Source of the DNA: Candidatus Poribacteria bacterium
Lineage (GTDB): Bacteria; Poribacteria; WGA-4E; WGA-3G
NCBI GenBank assembly: GCA_958295815.1
Contig: OY282374.1
Location: 124,001 to 188,000 of the forward strand
DNA length: 64,000 nucleotides
Direction: 5' to 3'
The translations under genes and the position numbers were made by a program. The notes under the pieces were generated by a model. That model had not been told where the DNA came from, did not search any database, and was given only the letters and a program-made list of their open reading frames with translations. Within the stretch, counting starts at the first letter, position 1; each line of letters opens with the position of its first letter. Below are positions 19,865 through 28,800 of this stretch, one piece after another.

Positions 19865-21046
19865 CTACATATTCTTGACTGTATCAAACCCAGTGATTGC
19901 CTGCTGTATCTCTGCTTCTGTATGGGTTGCCATCACTGTGACGCGCAGACGACTCGTTCCCGTTGGTACAGCCGGTGGACGGATCGCTGGCGCGAAGACA
20001 CCTTCAGTAAGTAACGCTTCTGCTACACCTGTAGCCCGTTGCGGACTTCCCAATACTACAGGAAGGATCTGCGTTTTGGTCGGCAATAGGGTATACCCTA
20101 AATCAATCAACCCCGTTTTGAGACGTTTCGCATGTGAGAGCAGGCATTGTCGCAGTTCTGGTGAAGACCGCATCACATCAAGTGCAGTGTTCGCCGCCGC
20201 CAACGTCGCAGGCGGTAATCCGGTCGTGAAGATAAAGCCACGGGCGCGATTGATGAGTAATTCAATCAGGGCACGACTCCCGGCGATATATCCGCCAAGC
20301 GCGCCGACTGCTTTGCTGAGTGTACCCATCTGGATAATCTCTTTTGCTTCCAGACCGAAATGCGAGACAGTGCCGCTCCCGCCTTTTCCTAATACACCAA
20401 ACCCGTGAGCGTCATCTACTAAGATCATCGCGTCGTATTGTGCGGCAATGTCGTAAATATCGGGTAAAGGTACTATGTCGCCGTCCATACTGAAAACACC
20501 GTCTGTCACGATAACTCTCCGCCGAAATGTAGTGGACTCTGATAACAAGGTCTTGAGGTGCTCCACATCGCAATGCCGATAGACTTTTTTCGTGGCACGG
20601 CTAAGACGGCATCCGTCTATGATACTGGCGTGGTTGAGTGCGTCGCTTAAGATTAGGTCGCCTTCCCCCGCAAGCATAGGAATAATGCTTGTATTGGCAG
20701 CGTAACCTGAGCTGAAGACAAGCGCGGCTTCAGTGCCTTTTGTCTTTGCAAGGTTGGTTTCTAAAGTTGTGTAGAGTTCACTGTTTCCCGAAATTAGGCG
20801 AGAACCACTTGCGCCTGTGCCAAAAGTTTGCGTTGCCTCAACTGCTGCGGCGATGACTTGCGGGTGCGTGCTTAACCCCAAATAGTTATTTGAACCGAGC
20901 AGAACGACATCGCGCCCATCAAGGTTGATTGTTCCTGTTGGTGCGTTCATGACGGTGCGGAGGTGGCGTCGTAAACCCGCTTGTTCTATTGCTGCGCGTT
21001 CAGTCTCCAGCCAATCGTAGCTATTCATTGGAGGCATCTGCTCCAT
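19865..21046 (-). CDS. bioF: 8-amino-7-oxononanoate synthase-like PLP enzyme
   Basis: 393 residues, alpha-oxoamine synthase family (PLP fold type I). These enzymes condense an amino acid with an acyl-CoA; BioF joins L-alanine and pimeloyl-CoA/ACP in biotin synthesis. Seen: SNNYLG (52-57), H139 that would stack on PLP, DDAHG (211-215), and the PLP lysine K245 in [13 protein letters not shown]. Length is normal for BioF. It starts one base after the stop of the isomerase/epimerase gene, so the two are probably co-transcribed. No other biotin gene is nearby, so 2-amino-3-ketobutyrate CoA ligase or another oxoamine synthase cannot be excluded from sequence alone. Cytoplasmic. Confidence 0.85.
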   Translation of the reverse strand: MEQMPPMNSYDWLETERAAIEQAGLRRHLRTVMNAPTGTINLDGRDVVLLGSNNYLGLSTHPQVIAAAVEATQTFGTGASGSRLISGNSELYTTLETNLAKTKGTEAALVFSSGYAANTSIIPMLAGEGDLILSDALNHASIIDGCRLSRATKKVYRHCDVEHLKTLLSESTTFRRRVIVTDGVFSMDGDIVPLPDIYDIAAQYDAMILVDDAHGFGVLGKGGSGTVSHFGLEAKEIIQMGTLSKAVGALGGYIAGSRALIELLINRARGFIFTTGLPPATLAAANTALDVMRSSPELRQCLLSHAKRLKTGLIDLGYTLLPTKTQILPVVLGSPQRATGVAEALLTEGVFAPAIRPPAVPTGTSRLRVTVMATHTEAEIQQAITGFDTVKNM

Positions 21047-21047
21047 C

Positions 21048-21962
21048 TCATCCGGTAAATTGCCTCAAGAAGATATGACTTTGCCGCAGGGAGCGTTGTC
21101 GTGCTTCCAGCGTCTCTTCATAAGCCCGATCTTCTACCTCAACGCAGACAGCACCTTCATAACCGGTATCGCTTAAGACAGAAAAGAACCTCCCCCAGTT
21201 GACATCGCCAAGTCCAGGGAGTTTCGGTGTATGATACGATAAGGGTGTTGCGAGGATGCCGACTTCATCAAGTTTTGCTCTGTCCAATCGCACATCTTTT
21301 GCGTGCACGTGGAAGATTCTATCCGCAAAGGTCACGAGCGGTTTCAGATAGTCCATTTGAAGCCATATAAAATGGGATGGATCGAAATTGAGCCCAAAGT
21401 TCGGAGACGGAATTTCTTCAAACATCCGTTCCCAAACCGCTGGGGAATAAGCAAGGTTTTGTCCGGCGGGCCATTCGTCTTCCGTGAAAAACATGGGACA
21501 ATTCTCGATGCCGATGCGGATACCGTGGTCAGCAGCGAATTGAATTAGCGGTTTCCACACCTTCTTAAAACGGTTCCAGTTCTCATCTATCGTGCGTGTC
21601 TGATCCCTACCGATAAACGTGTTTACGATGTTTACTGATAATTTTTTCGCTGCCAGAATCAGTTTTTTGAGATGTTCGCTGTAGATAGCAGCTTCAGTTT
21701 CGTCGGGTGTCAACGGGTTCGGGTAATATCCTAAGCCGCTGATTTTTATTCCTGTTTCTGAGACACATTGCAGGATTTCATCTGCTTCTCTGTCAGAAAG
21801 TGCCGCTGCATCAATGTGCGTGACGCCAGCATAACGTCTTTCCGCTTTCCCTTTGGGCCAGCACATCAGTTCGACACAATCGAAGCCAGTATCTCCGGCG
21901 AATTGGACGACTTCTGTCAACGTCTGTTCCGGCAAAATTGCGCTTACAAATCCGAGTTGCAT
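21048..21962 (-). CDS. Sugar phosphate isomerase/epimerase (xylose isomerase-like TIM barrel)
   Basis: 304 residues, AP-endonuclease-2/xylose isomerase-like family. Likely metal ligands are visible in the barrel strands: E153 (GIEN), D194 and H197 (LNFDPSH), H220 (HVHAKD) and E275 or E277 (VEVED). The family interconverts or epimerises sugars and polyols; the substrate cannot be read from the sequence. The start has an AGAGG-like ribosome site and a plausible promoter just upstream. First gene of a likely two-gene operon with the bioF-like gene. Confidence 0.85.
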   Translation of the reverse strand: MQLGFVSAILPEQTLTEVVQFAGDTGFDCVELMCWPKGKAERRYAGVTHIDAAALSDREADEILQCVSETGIKISGLGYYPNPLTPDETEAAIYSEHLKKLILAAKKLSVNIVNTFIGRDQTRTIDENWNRFKKVWKPLIQFAADHGIRIGIENCPMFFTEDEWPAGQNLAYSPAVWERMFEEIPSPNFGLNFDPSHFIWLQMDYLKPLVTFADRIFHVHAKDVRLDRAKLDEVGILATPLSYHTPKLPGLGDVNWGRFFSVLSDTGYEGAVCVEVEDRAYEETLEARQRSLRQSHIFLRQFTG

Positions 21963-21988
21963 TATGTAACCTCTATTTCGTTTTTAGT

Positions 21989-22017
21989 ATTTTACAACAG
22001 AAAAGCACAGGTTGCAA
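21989..22017 (-). promoter_or_regulatory. Sigma-70 type promoter for isomerase-bioF operon
   Basis: On the minus strand, TTGCAA (22017-22012), 17-base spacer, TAAAAT (21994-21989). Transcription would start about 20 bases before the ATG at 21962. Match is 4/6 and 5/6 with ideal spacing. Confidence 0.45.
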
Positions 22018-22079
22018 GCGCGTATTAACATGCCCACCAGCAAAGATAGCAAACAGATAGGAACGAACATCAGAATAGA

Positions 22080-22109
22080 TTTACATAAAATTGCGAAGTA
22101 TGATACAAT
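22080..22109 (+). promoter_or_regulatory. Sigma-70 type promoter for PhyH operon
   Basis: TTTACA (22080-22085), 18-base spacer, TACAAT (22104-22109), each 5/6 to consensus, about 60 bases before the ATG at 22170. It lies in the divergent region shared with the isomerase promoter. Confidence 0.45.
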
Positions 22110-22169
22110 TCGTTGCATAAGCGTTCTATATCTCGACCCTACGATTCGCATGCAGAGAAGGAGAAAAAA

Positions 22170-23009
22170 ATGACCCCTGAACAACGTTATCTGTTTGATG
22201 TTACAGGCTACTTGCACATTGAAGGTGCCGTCAAGGGTGATGCCTTAAAAGAGGCACAGGAAGCTGTGGATCGGTATATCCACATGCCCGTTGAAGAGCG
22301 TCCGGAAGGATTTACAACACGCCCGCGTGAATTAGAACCGGGCAAAGGGGGTAGGTATGAACACGGATTCGCCTTCGACCGATCGCTTGAGGCAATGACG
22401 GTGCATCCTGCTATCTGGCCCCTCATCAAAGAATTCACCTTCGATAAACCGCGCTTTGTCACTGGGACCCTCACACTTCAACAGCACGACCCAAATAGAC
22501 AACCGATGGGCACAAATCCAGCGGGTTTACACTGTGCACGTGAAGGACGACACTGGTTGACCCGTTACGAAGTTAAAGATAGTCAAATCTACTGCAACGA
22601 TTTTGTAGCATTTTTTTATTTGACAGACGTACAACCCGAAGACGGTGGGTTGATTGTCATTCCTGGTTCGCATAAGAGCAAATTTGAGAGACCTGAAGAC
22701 CTCCTGACCCCAGGACCCGACGGTATTGACCCTGAAGCAGATGATGTTTTTACGAATATCACACCCAAGGCGGGTGATTTCGTCGTCATCTCTGAGTTAT
22801 TGACACACGGTGTCTTGCGGTGGAGACCGAAAGACCGAGATAGACGCTTTCTTATTCTCCGGTATCGTCCGCAGTATGATGGAAAAGTGAGTCTGCCAGA
22901 GGTAATCATCAACCGTTTAACACCTGAGGTACAGGAGTTGGTGCAAACGGCATCTTATCAGCATACCAAAGAGGTAGTCCAACAGGATGTTGTAGAGTTG
23001 AGTGTTTAA
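22170..23009 (+). CDS. Phytanoyl-CoA dioxygenase (PhyH) family protein
   Basis: 279 residues; start set at 22170 because AGAAGGAGAAAAAA gives a good ribosome site, rather than an in-frame ATG 57 bases earlier. The fold is that of Fe(II)/2-oxoglutarate oxygenases: core strands with CNDFVAFFYLTDV, EDGGLIVIPGSHKS (about 157-170) and the distal histidine H213 in LTHGVLRW, followed by an arginine-rich strand RDRRFLILRYRP that would bind 2-oxoglutarate. The first metal motif reads GLHCAREG (H121), so the usual acidic residue two positions after the histidine is alanine. It may be a divergent or non-canonical member. Followed 47 bases later by a Gfo/Idh/MocA gene and then a secreted methyltransferase. 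Confidence 0.85.
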   Translation: MTPEQRYLFDVTGYLHIEGAVKGDALKEAQEAVDRYIHMPVEERPEGFTTRPRELEPGKGGRYEHGFAFDRSLEAMTVHPAIWPLIKEFTFDKPRFVTGTLTLQQHDPNRQPMGTNPAGLHCAREGRHWLTRYEVKDSQIYCNDFVAFFYLTDVQPEDGGLIVIPGSHKSKFERPEDLLTPGPDGIDPEADDVFTNITPKAGDFVVISELLTHGVLRWRPKDRDRRFLILRYRPQYDGKVSLPEVIINRLTPEVQELVQTASYQHTKEVVQQDVVELSV

Positions 23010-23056
23010 TTGCGTAATTGGGTTTGCATGCTGCACTGAAAAGGGAGGAAAATCCG

Positions 23057-24100
23057 ATGGGAACGAATCAATATCGTGTTTGCATTGTTGGCTGTGGTAG
23101 AATGGGTGGTACAATTGACGAAGAGGTCCGCGCATCACCGCACGGTGCCCTGCCGTATTCGCATGCCTCAGGGTACGTCGCTTTTGAACGGACAGATCTT
23201 ATTGCTGCTGCGGATGTGGTCGAAGAGAAAGCACAGTACGTCTGCAACAAATGGGATATTCCGAAATATTACTTAGACTATCGCGAAATGATAGTCCAAG
23301 AGAAGCCTGATATTATTAGTATCGCCACACGTCCTGGAAACCACGCCGAGATCACACAATTCGCCGCGGAAAACGGTGTGAAGGGCATCTATTGTGACAA
23401 ACCGCTTTGTGCCTCTATGGAAGAAGCGGATGCGATGGTAGAAGTATGCGACAAATACAATGTCAAGTTCAACCTCGGTACGCAGCGTCGTTTCACCCCA
23501 GGATATATCAAAATGCGTGAGATACTCGAAAGCGGGATACTCGGTGACAGACGTTCTATCGTCTCGTATACCGGAGGAGCTGCGCTCTGGGGCTATACGC
23601 ACGCTGCGGATCTACTCCTCTTTTTAGCAAGTGATTCTCCAATAGAATACGTCCAAGGCAATGTTGCCGTTGACGATGCCGACTTTGAAGACAATCGCAC
23701 CGAAAACGATCCGGGTATTGTAATGGGGTTCATCCGTTTTCAGAACGGTATTAACGGCATTAGCATCCCTGGCACGGCTTATGAATTTGAGGTGAATTGT
23801 AGCGAAGGCACAGTCCGTTCACTTAACAACGGACTCGGTTTTCAACTCCGCAAACGACAAGGGCAATTTGATGAGATTTTAGACGCACAATTCCCAACCT
23901 TTGAACGGAAAAGCGGCACCGTCGGTTGCATTGAGGATATTGTTGACGCGATCGACACCGATACCGAGACACAGGGCAACATTCATCTCGCACACCGAAG
24001 TACTGAGATGGTTTTTGCCATCGTCGACTCCCAACGGCAGCAAGGAAAACGGGTGCCGATGCCAATGGAAAATCGAGGACTCTACCTCGGAAGGTGGTAG
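23057..24100 (+). CDS. Gfo/Idh/MocA family NAD(P)-dependent oxidoreductase
   Basis: 347 residues. The start at 23057 has GGGAGG upstream; an in-frame TTG 39 bases earlier is less likely. Rossmann nucleotide-binding start YRVCIVGCGRMGG, then the family lysine in CDKPLCASMEEAD (the usual EKP reads DKP), and a C-terminal alpha/beta domain. The family oxidises or reduces sugars, inositols and related compounds. It sits in the middle of a PhyH-oxidoreductase-methyltransferase run on the same strand; the next gene begins one base after its stop. Confidence 0.87.
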   Translation: MGTNQYRVCIVGCGRMGGTIDEEVRASPHGALPYSHASGYVAFERTDLIAAADVVEEKAQYVCNKWDIPKYYLDYREMIVQEKPDIISIATRPGNHAEITQFAAENGVKGIYCDKPLCASMEEADAMVEVCDKYNVKFNLGTQRRFTPGYIKMREILESGILGDRRSIVSYTGGAALWGYTHAADLLLFLASDSPIEYVQGNVAVDDADFEDNRTENDPGIVMGFIRFQNGINGISIPGTAYEFEVNCSEGTVRSLNNGLGFQLRKRQGQFDEILDAQFPTFERKSGTVGCIEDIVDAIDTDTETQGNIHLAHRSTEMVFAIVDSQRQQGKRVPMPMENRGLYLGRW

Positions 24101-24101
24101 C

Positions 24102-24875
24102 GTGAAACCAAAAACCACTATACGTTTTGGATGCATTATTGCTCTGTTGCTTCTGTTGAACTATGGAGCAATTCTGTCCAACAGCGAACAGCATTCGGAA
24201 ACAGATGCTACGCGTCCGTTGAGCACACGCTATGAAAAGCAGAAACGAAGCCGAGACGGTATCGGTAAAATCTACATGGGACGCGAAATCTCTCGTGTGA
24301 TGGGGCATCAAGGGGCGGAATGGTTGGAACGTCCTGAGCGTGAGCGTGAAGAGATGCCTAACCTTCTTGTTGAATTGCTGAAACTCAAAGAGGGAGATGT
24401 GGTGGCGGATATTGGGGTTGGGACGGGCTACATCGCTCGACGTATTGCACCGAAAGTTGGGGATACAGGCACGGTCTACGGTGTTGACATTCAGCCTGAG
24501 ATGCTGGAGCTGCTCGCTGAGAAGATGAAGGAAGTGGGCATTACAAACGTCAAGGGTATATTGGGAACTATCTCCGATCCGAAATTACCGCCTGAATCGG
24601 TAGATTTGGCAATTATGGTAGATGTCTATCACGAGTTTTCGCATCCTTATGAGATGATGCAAAATATCTGTCGTGGACTCAAGACGGGGGGTAGGGTTGC
24701 TTTTGTCGAATACCGCGCCGAGGATCCGAAGGTTCCAATCAAACGCTTGCACAAGATGAGTGAGCTGCAGGTGATTAAAGAGGCGACACCGCATCCGCTT
24801 GTCTGGGTGGAGACGCTCAGCGACTTGCCGTGGCAACATGTTATCATTTTTGAGAAGATTGGTAGGCAGGAGTAA
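24102..24875 (+). CDS. Exported class I SAM-dependent methyltransferase
   Basis: 257 residues. I take the GTG at 24102, one base after the preceding stop and preceded by AAGGTGG, because it starts a signal-like hydrophobic stretch (about residues 9-26); the longer frame is non-coding overlap. The SAM-binding motif is DIGVGTGYIARRIA (from residue 103), with acidic D129 in GVDIQPEM and a later DVYHEF motif 4-like stretch. The N-terminal export or anchor segment is unusual for a methyltransferase, whose cofactor is cytoplasmic; a membrane-anchored form facing the cytoplasm is an alternative. Substrate unknown. Confidence 0.82.
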   Translation: MKPKTTIRFGCIIALLLLLNYGAILSNSEQHSETDATRPLSTRYEKQKRSRDGIGKIYMGREISRVMGHQGAEWLERPEREREEMPNLLVELLKLKEGDVVADIGVGTGYIARRIAPKVGDTGTVYGVDIQPEMLELLAEKMKEVGITNVKGILGTISDPKLPPESVDLAIMVDVYHEFSHPYEMMQNICRGLKTGGRVAFVEYRAEDPKVPIKRLHKMSELQVIKEATPHPLVWVETLSDLPWQHVIIFEKIGRQE

Positions 24876-24921
24876 GTTTTTTGTGATTCCGTTGTACAGG
24901 CAATGCAAGTAGCGTTGCTCC

Positions 24922-25281
24922 TTAGGACAGAAACGGATCATATTCAATCACTCCCGCGATTGCTGTAACAATAAGGTTCATGATTGACAAAGGCACTTCG
25001 CCAATCTTCCGAACAAATCGCAGCGTATCAATACCGCGTAGCTGCAATGTATCAACCGCCGAGGGTTTTGTGAGTCCGTTTGCGAAATCTGGGTCCAACC
25101 GTACATGCCAAATATTTCCTTCAAATGCCTTTTTCCATTCCGTTATTGGAGCAACAAGTCGAATAGGTAACACACCGATTTCATCAGAGTTCACGACGAC
25201 AATAGGGCGCGTTTTCCGAATTTCCGCACCAAGTGTTGGGTTAAGATCAGCTAACCAGATCTCACCGCGTTTCGGATTCAT
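24922..25281 (-). CDS. MazF/PemK-type toxin (endoribonuclease) of a type II TA pair
   Basis: 119 residues. The start is the ATG at 25281, which begins MNPKRGEIWLADLNPT and has AGGAG nine bases upstream; a longer in-frame ATG is less likely. RGEIWLADLNP, KTRPIVVVNSD and the C-terminal LRFVRKIGEVP are hallmarks of the MazF/PemK family, which cleave mRNA at short motifs. Its start overlaps the end of the antitoxin gene by 20 bases, typical translational coupling. Convergent with the methyltransferase gene. Confidence 0.9.
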   Translation of the reverse strand: MNPKRGEIWLADLNPTLGAEIRKTRPIVVVNSDEIGVLPIRLVAPITEWKKAFEGNIWHVRLDPDFANGLTKPSAVDTLQLRGIDTLRFVRKIGEVPLSIMNLIVTAIAGVIEYDPFLS

Positions 25282-25528
25282 CGGTGAAATCTCCTGCTTG
25301 CCACTCGGTGCGTTCATCTGCTGTTTGTTCATAATGAGATTTCATCTGTTCCGCCTGTTCAAAGAGAAGTTGGCGCCGTTCCTCTACAGAAAGGCTCATA
25401 AATTCTACTTGAACGGACTGTTTTTCTGGTGCTGTCAAGGCACATAGTAGACGGTACGCTGATGGTAACTTACTTTCCGGGAGTTTTGCTACCAGTTGTT
25501 GTACCTGAGCGTGTGTGACTGTTTTCAT
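25262..25528 (-). CDS. Antitoxin partner of MazF-type toxin
   Basis: 88 residues from the ATG at 25528, which follows AAGGAG at good distance. Helical protein beginning MKTVTHAQVQQLVAKLPE and ending in an acidic tail with WQAGDF. Such proteins are found directly before MazF-like toxins; the C-terminal part would wrap the toxin. It shows no obvious AbrB or ribbon-helix-helix motif, so how it binds DNA is not evident. A strong promoter and a palindrome lie upstream. Confidence 0.78.
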   Translation of the reverse strand: MKTVTHAQVQQLVAKLPESKLPSAYRLLCALTAPEKQSVQVEFMSLSVEERRQLLFEQAEQMKSHYEQTADERTEWQAGDFTDESETR

Positions 25529-25560
25529 TCTTTTCTCCTTAGGTCGTGATTTAGAGAAAA

Positions 25561-25576
25561 TTGCAATAAATTGCAA
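25561..25576. promoter_or_regulatory. Palindrome in TA leader, possible operator
   Basis: TTGCAA-TAAA-TTGCAA, two self-complementary half sites between the -10 box and the antitoxin start. TA pairs commonly autoregulate, so an operator role is reasonable but only inferred. Confidence 0.35.
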
Positions 25577-25609
25577 CCAGTGGTGTTTTCATGGCGAATT
25601 GTCACTAAA

Positions 25610-25638
25610 ATTGTACTACATTTGTTCCTACGTGTCAA
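25610..25638 (-). promoter_or_regulatory. Strong sigma-70 type promoter for the TA operon
   Basis: On the minus strand: TTGACA (25638-25633, perfect), 17-base spacer, TACAAT (25615-25610, 5/6). Transcription would begin near 25603, about 75 bases before the antitoxin ATG. Confidence 0.65.
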
Positions 25639-25826
25639 CGAGAACTCGATGTCCTTATGGAGAGAAAATCATTTGACAAAAAAGCGACGACCCCGTAAAA
25701 TTTTTGCTAAACCTTTTGACTCACGAAGCGTCACAATATGCTAAGTCAGTTATAGCAAATTGCAGCCCACATTTTATCAAAAAAACTCACAAGGTGCGTC
25801 CTGAACGCTAAAAGGGAGAGGATTCT

Positions 25827-28800
25827 GTGAAGATTGTTAACAATACGATTCCACTAACAGCTATGTTGGTGTGTTTTTGTCTCGCTGTGCTGGGGCTTTC
25901 CTCAGTATCCGCGGATCAGAGCGAATCTGCACAAGCAACGGTTGATTACAACCTTGATGTCCGACCTATTCTTGCGAATAATTGTTTTGCCTGCCACGGA
26001 CCGGATGCGAAGACCCGGGAGGCTGACCTACGGCTTGATACGAAAGAAGGCGCGTTCTCTGAACCGAGTGGATATCCCGTCATCGTTCCCGGTAAACCAG
26101 AAGAGAGCGAACTACATCTGCGTGTCGTCTCCAATGATGACAATTACCGCATGCCACCCGCGGGCTTCAACAAGACGCTGACCCCAGAGCAAATTGATGT
26201 CATCACCCAATGGATTCGCGAAGGCGCGAAATGGGAAGAACACTGGGCGTTCACCACTCCGGTCCGTCCAACGCCACCTGAAGTCAAGGACCAAGACTGG
26301 ATCCGAAATCCCATTGACGCTTTTATACTCTCACGGCTTGAAAAAGAAGGTTTACAACCCGCAGACGAAGCCGACAAACGAACCCTTATCCGACGCCTCA
26401 GTTTTGATCTCACCGGTTTACCACCGACCCGCGAAGAGATCCATCAGTTCCTTGAAGATGATTCGCCAGATGCCTACGAAAAAGTTATTGATGCTTTTAT
26501 GGCAAAGCCGGAATACGGAGAACATTTTGGACGCTTCTGGTTGGATGTTGCACGGTACGGTGATACCCACGGACTCCATTTAGATAACTACCGTGAAATG
26601 TGGCCCTACCGAGACTGGGTGATTGAGGCATTTAATAAAAATATGCCGTTTGACCAGTTTACGATTGAGCAGTTGGCAGGCGATCTCTTGCCGGAACCGA
26701 CCCTTGAACAACAGATCGCTACCGGTTTCAATCGATGTCACGTTACGACAAGTGAAGGCGGTTCTATTGACGAAGAGTACTATGTTCAATATGCGATTGA
26801 CAGAGCCGATACCACCTCTACTGTCTGGATGGGATTGACAGTTGGGTGCGCCCAGTGCCACGATCACAAATATGATCCGATTACACAGAAGGAATTCTAT
26901 CAACTCTACGCCTATTTCAACAATATCACCGAAAATGCTATGGACGGCAACCGCAAGGATTCGCCTCCGGTTGTGAAGCTGCCGACCCCAGAGCAGGAGG
27001 CAGAACTCGCAGCGTTTGATGAGCAGATTACTGAGTTGGATGCCCAGACAAAAGCACCTATCGCTGAAATTGATGCGACGCAAATCGCATGGGAAAATAG
27101 GATGCCGCACTGGGCAACGCTGAAACCGACTTCTCTCTACTCTAAAGGTGGGGCGACACTCGAAGTCTTGGAGGATAATTCCATATTAGTCAGCGGTCCC
27201 AATCCTGAGCAGGAAATTTATGAAGTTATCGCAGAACTACCGCCCGGCAAATGGAGTGCTGTCCGATTGGAAGGTCTTACGCACGAATCCTTACCGAAAG
27301 GTGGGGTCGGCAGAAGTGATAACAGCAACGTTGTCTTGACCGATTTTGCGTTGTTCATTGCCCCTTCTGAAACAGAAGGCGATGCATCTCCAACGAAAGA
27401 CGACACAGATGTCGCTGCTGAAGTTGAAACAGAAGCGGAGAGCGAAACTGCCTCCGATGTTGATGTCGAGGCACCGGAGGAAGACACAACTCCGGTTGAT
27501 GCAGGCTCTGAAGTGGATGCGGAAAGCACACCAACAGACGAAGCAGATACAGAAGGTGAGACCGCAGATATCGATGCCGACGATCCGTGGACACGTATAC
27601 CGATAGTACAGGCGTGGGTGGACCATGAGCAAGCACTCGGTGAAGATGCCCTTGAGGGGGTCGTTGCAAATGCGATTGACGACAAAGCAGAGACTGGATG
27701 GGCACTCGATAGAAGACGCGAGAATCGGCAGGCTATCTTTCTTGTCGCTGCTCCGTTTGGCATGAACGGTGGCACATTGAAAATCCGCCTCAAGCATGAG
27801 TACGACTTACGGCAAAAGCAGCTCGGACGTTTCCGACTTGCGCTGACAGATGCTCCAACTATTTATCCCATCGGTTCCAAAATTACGTTAGCAGACTGGC
27901 ACGCCGCCGGTCCGTTTACGGCGGAACACGGAAACCTCGCTTTCTACAAAGTCTTTGAACCTGAAACGAAAAACGTTAGCACGAACGATTCTTTTGAGGT
28001 GAACGGTAAGACCATCAAATGGGAGAAGCAGACGCATTGGGTTGATGGGCAGGTACATAATGACATCGTTGGTGAAAACAGTGCTACCTATCTCTTCCGA
28101 AATATAACCTCTGTTACAAAACAGAGAGCGCAGCTGTACATCGGGAGCAATGATGCACTCAAGGTGTGGATGAACGGTACCGAACTCCTCTCCAAAAACG
28201 TCCAGCGAGACGCAGGTGCAGATCAAGAGCAAATCCAGGTGCAACTCAAGCCTGGTAATAATACGCTACTCCTGAAGGTTGTCAACTATTCAGGTCCTTC
28301 TGGCTTCTATTTCCGTATTGAAACCGATACGCCGATGACACCGGCAAATGTTGTTGATATCGCTGGTATGCCTCGTGGTGAACGCGAGACTGAACAGCAG
28401 GCACTCATTCGGGATTACTATCGGAAAAACATCACACCCGATAAGGCGGTGAATGAAGACGCACAGCGCGCATTCGCGGATCTGAAATCACTCTTTACTG
28501 ACTTAGCAGAGGTCCAAGGGAAGCGGAATACACTGGATGCTTCGCTAACGACAACGCTCGTGATGCAGGAGCGAGAGGAACCAAGGGGTGCCTATGTCTT
28601 AGCGCGTGGTGAGTATCAGAATCCGGAAGAACAGGTCTATCCAGAGACGCCTGCTATACTGCCTGCGATGCTGGAGAACACACCACCGAATCGTCTCGGT
28701 TTGGCGAAGTGGTTGCTTTCGCCGGAACATCCGCTCACCGCTCGTGTAACGATTAACAGATTCTGGCAGAATGTTTTTGGTGCCGGTATTGTGGAAACGG

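Noticed and set aside
19779..20408. 209-codon plus-strand frame over the bioF-like gene
   Set aside because: It overlaps a clearly conserved minus-strand gene in antisense and shows no family features.
27218..27793. 191-codon Ser-rich frame antisense to the DUF1549/1553 gene
   Set aside because: It is the shadow of the acidic low-complexity insert (GAA/GAT codons read as TTC/ATC/TCN on the other strand).
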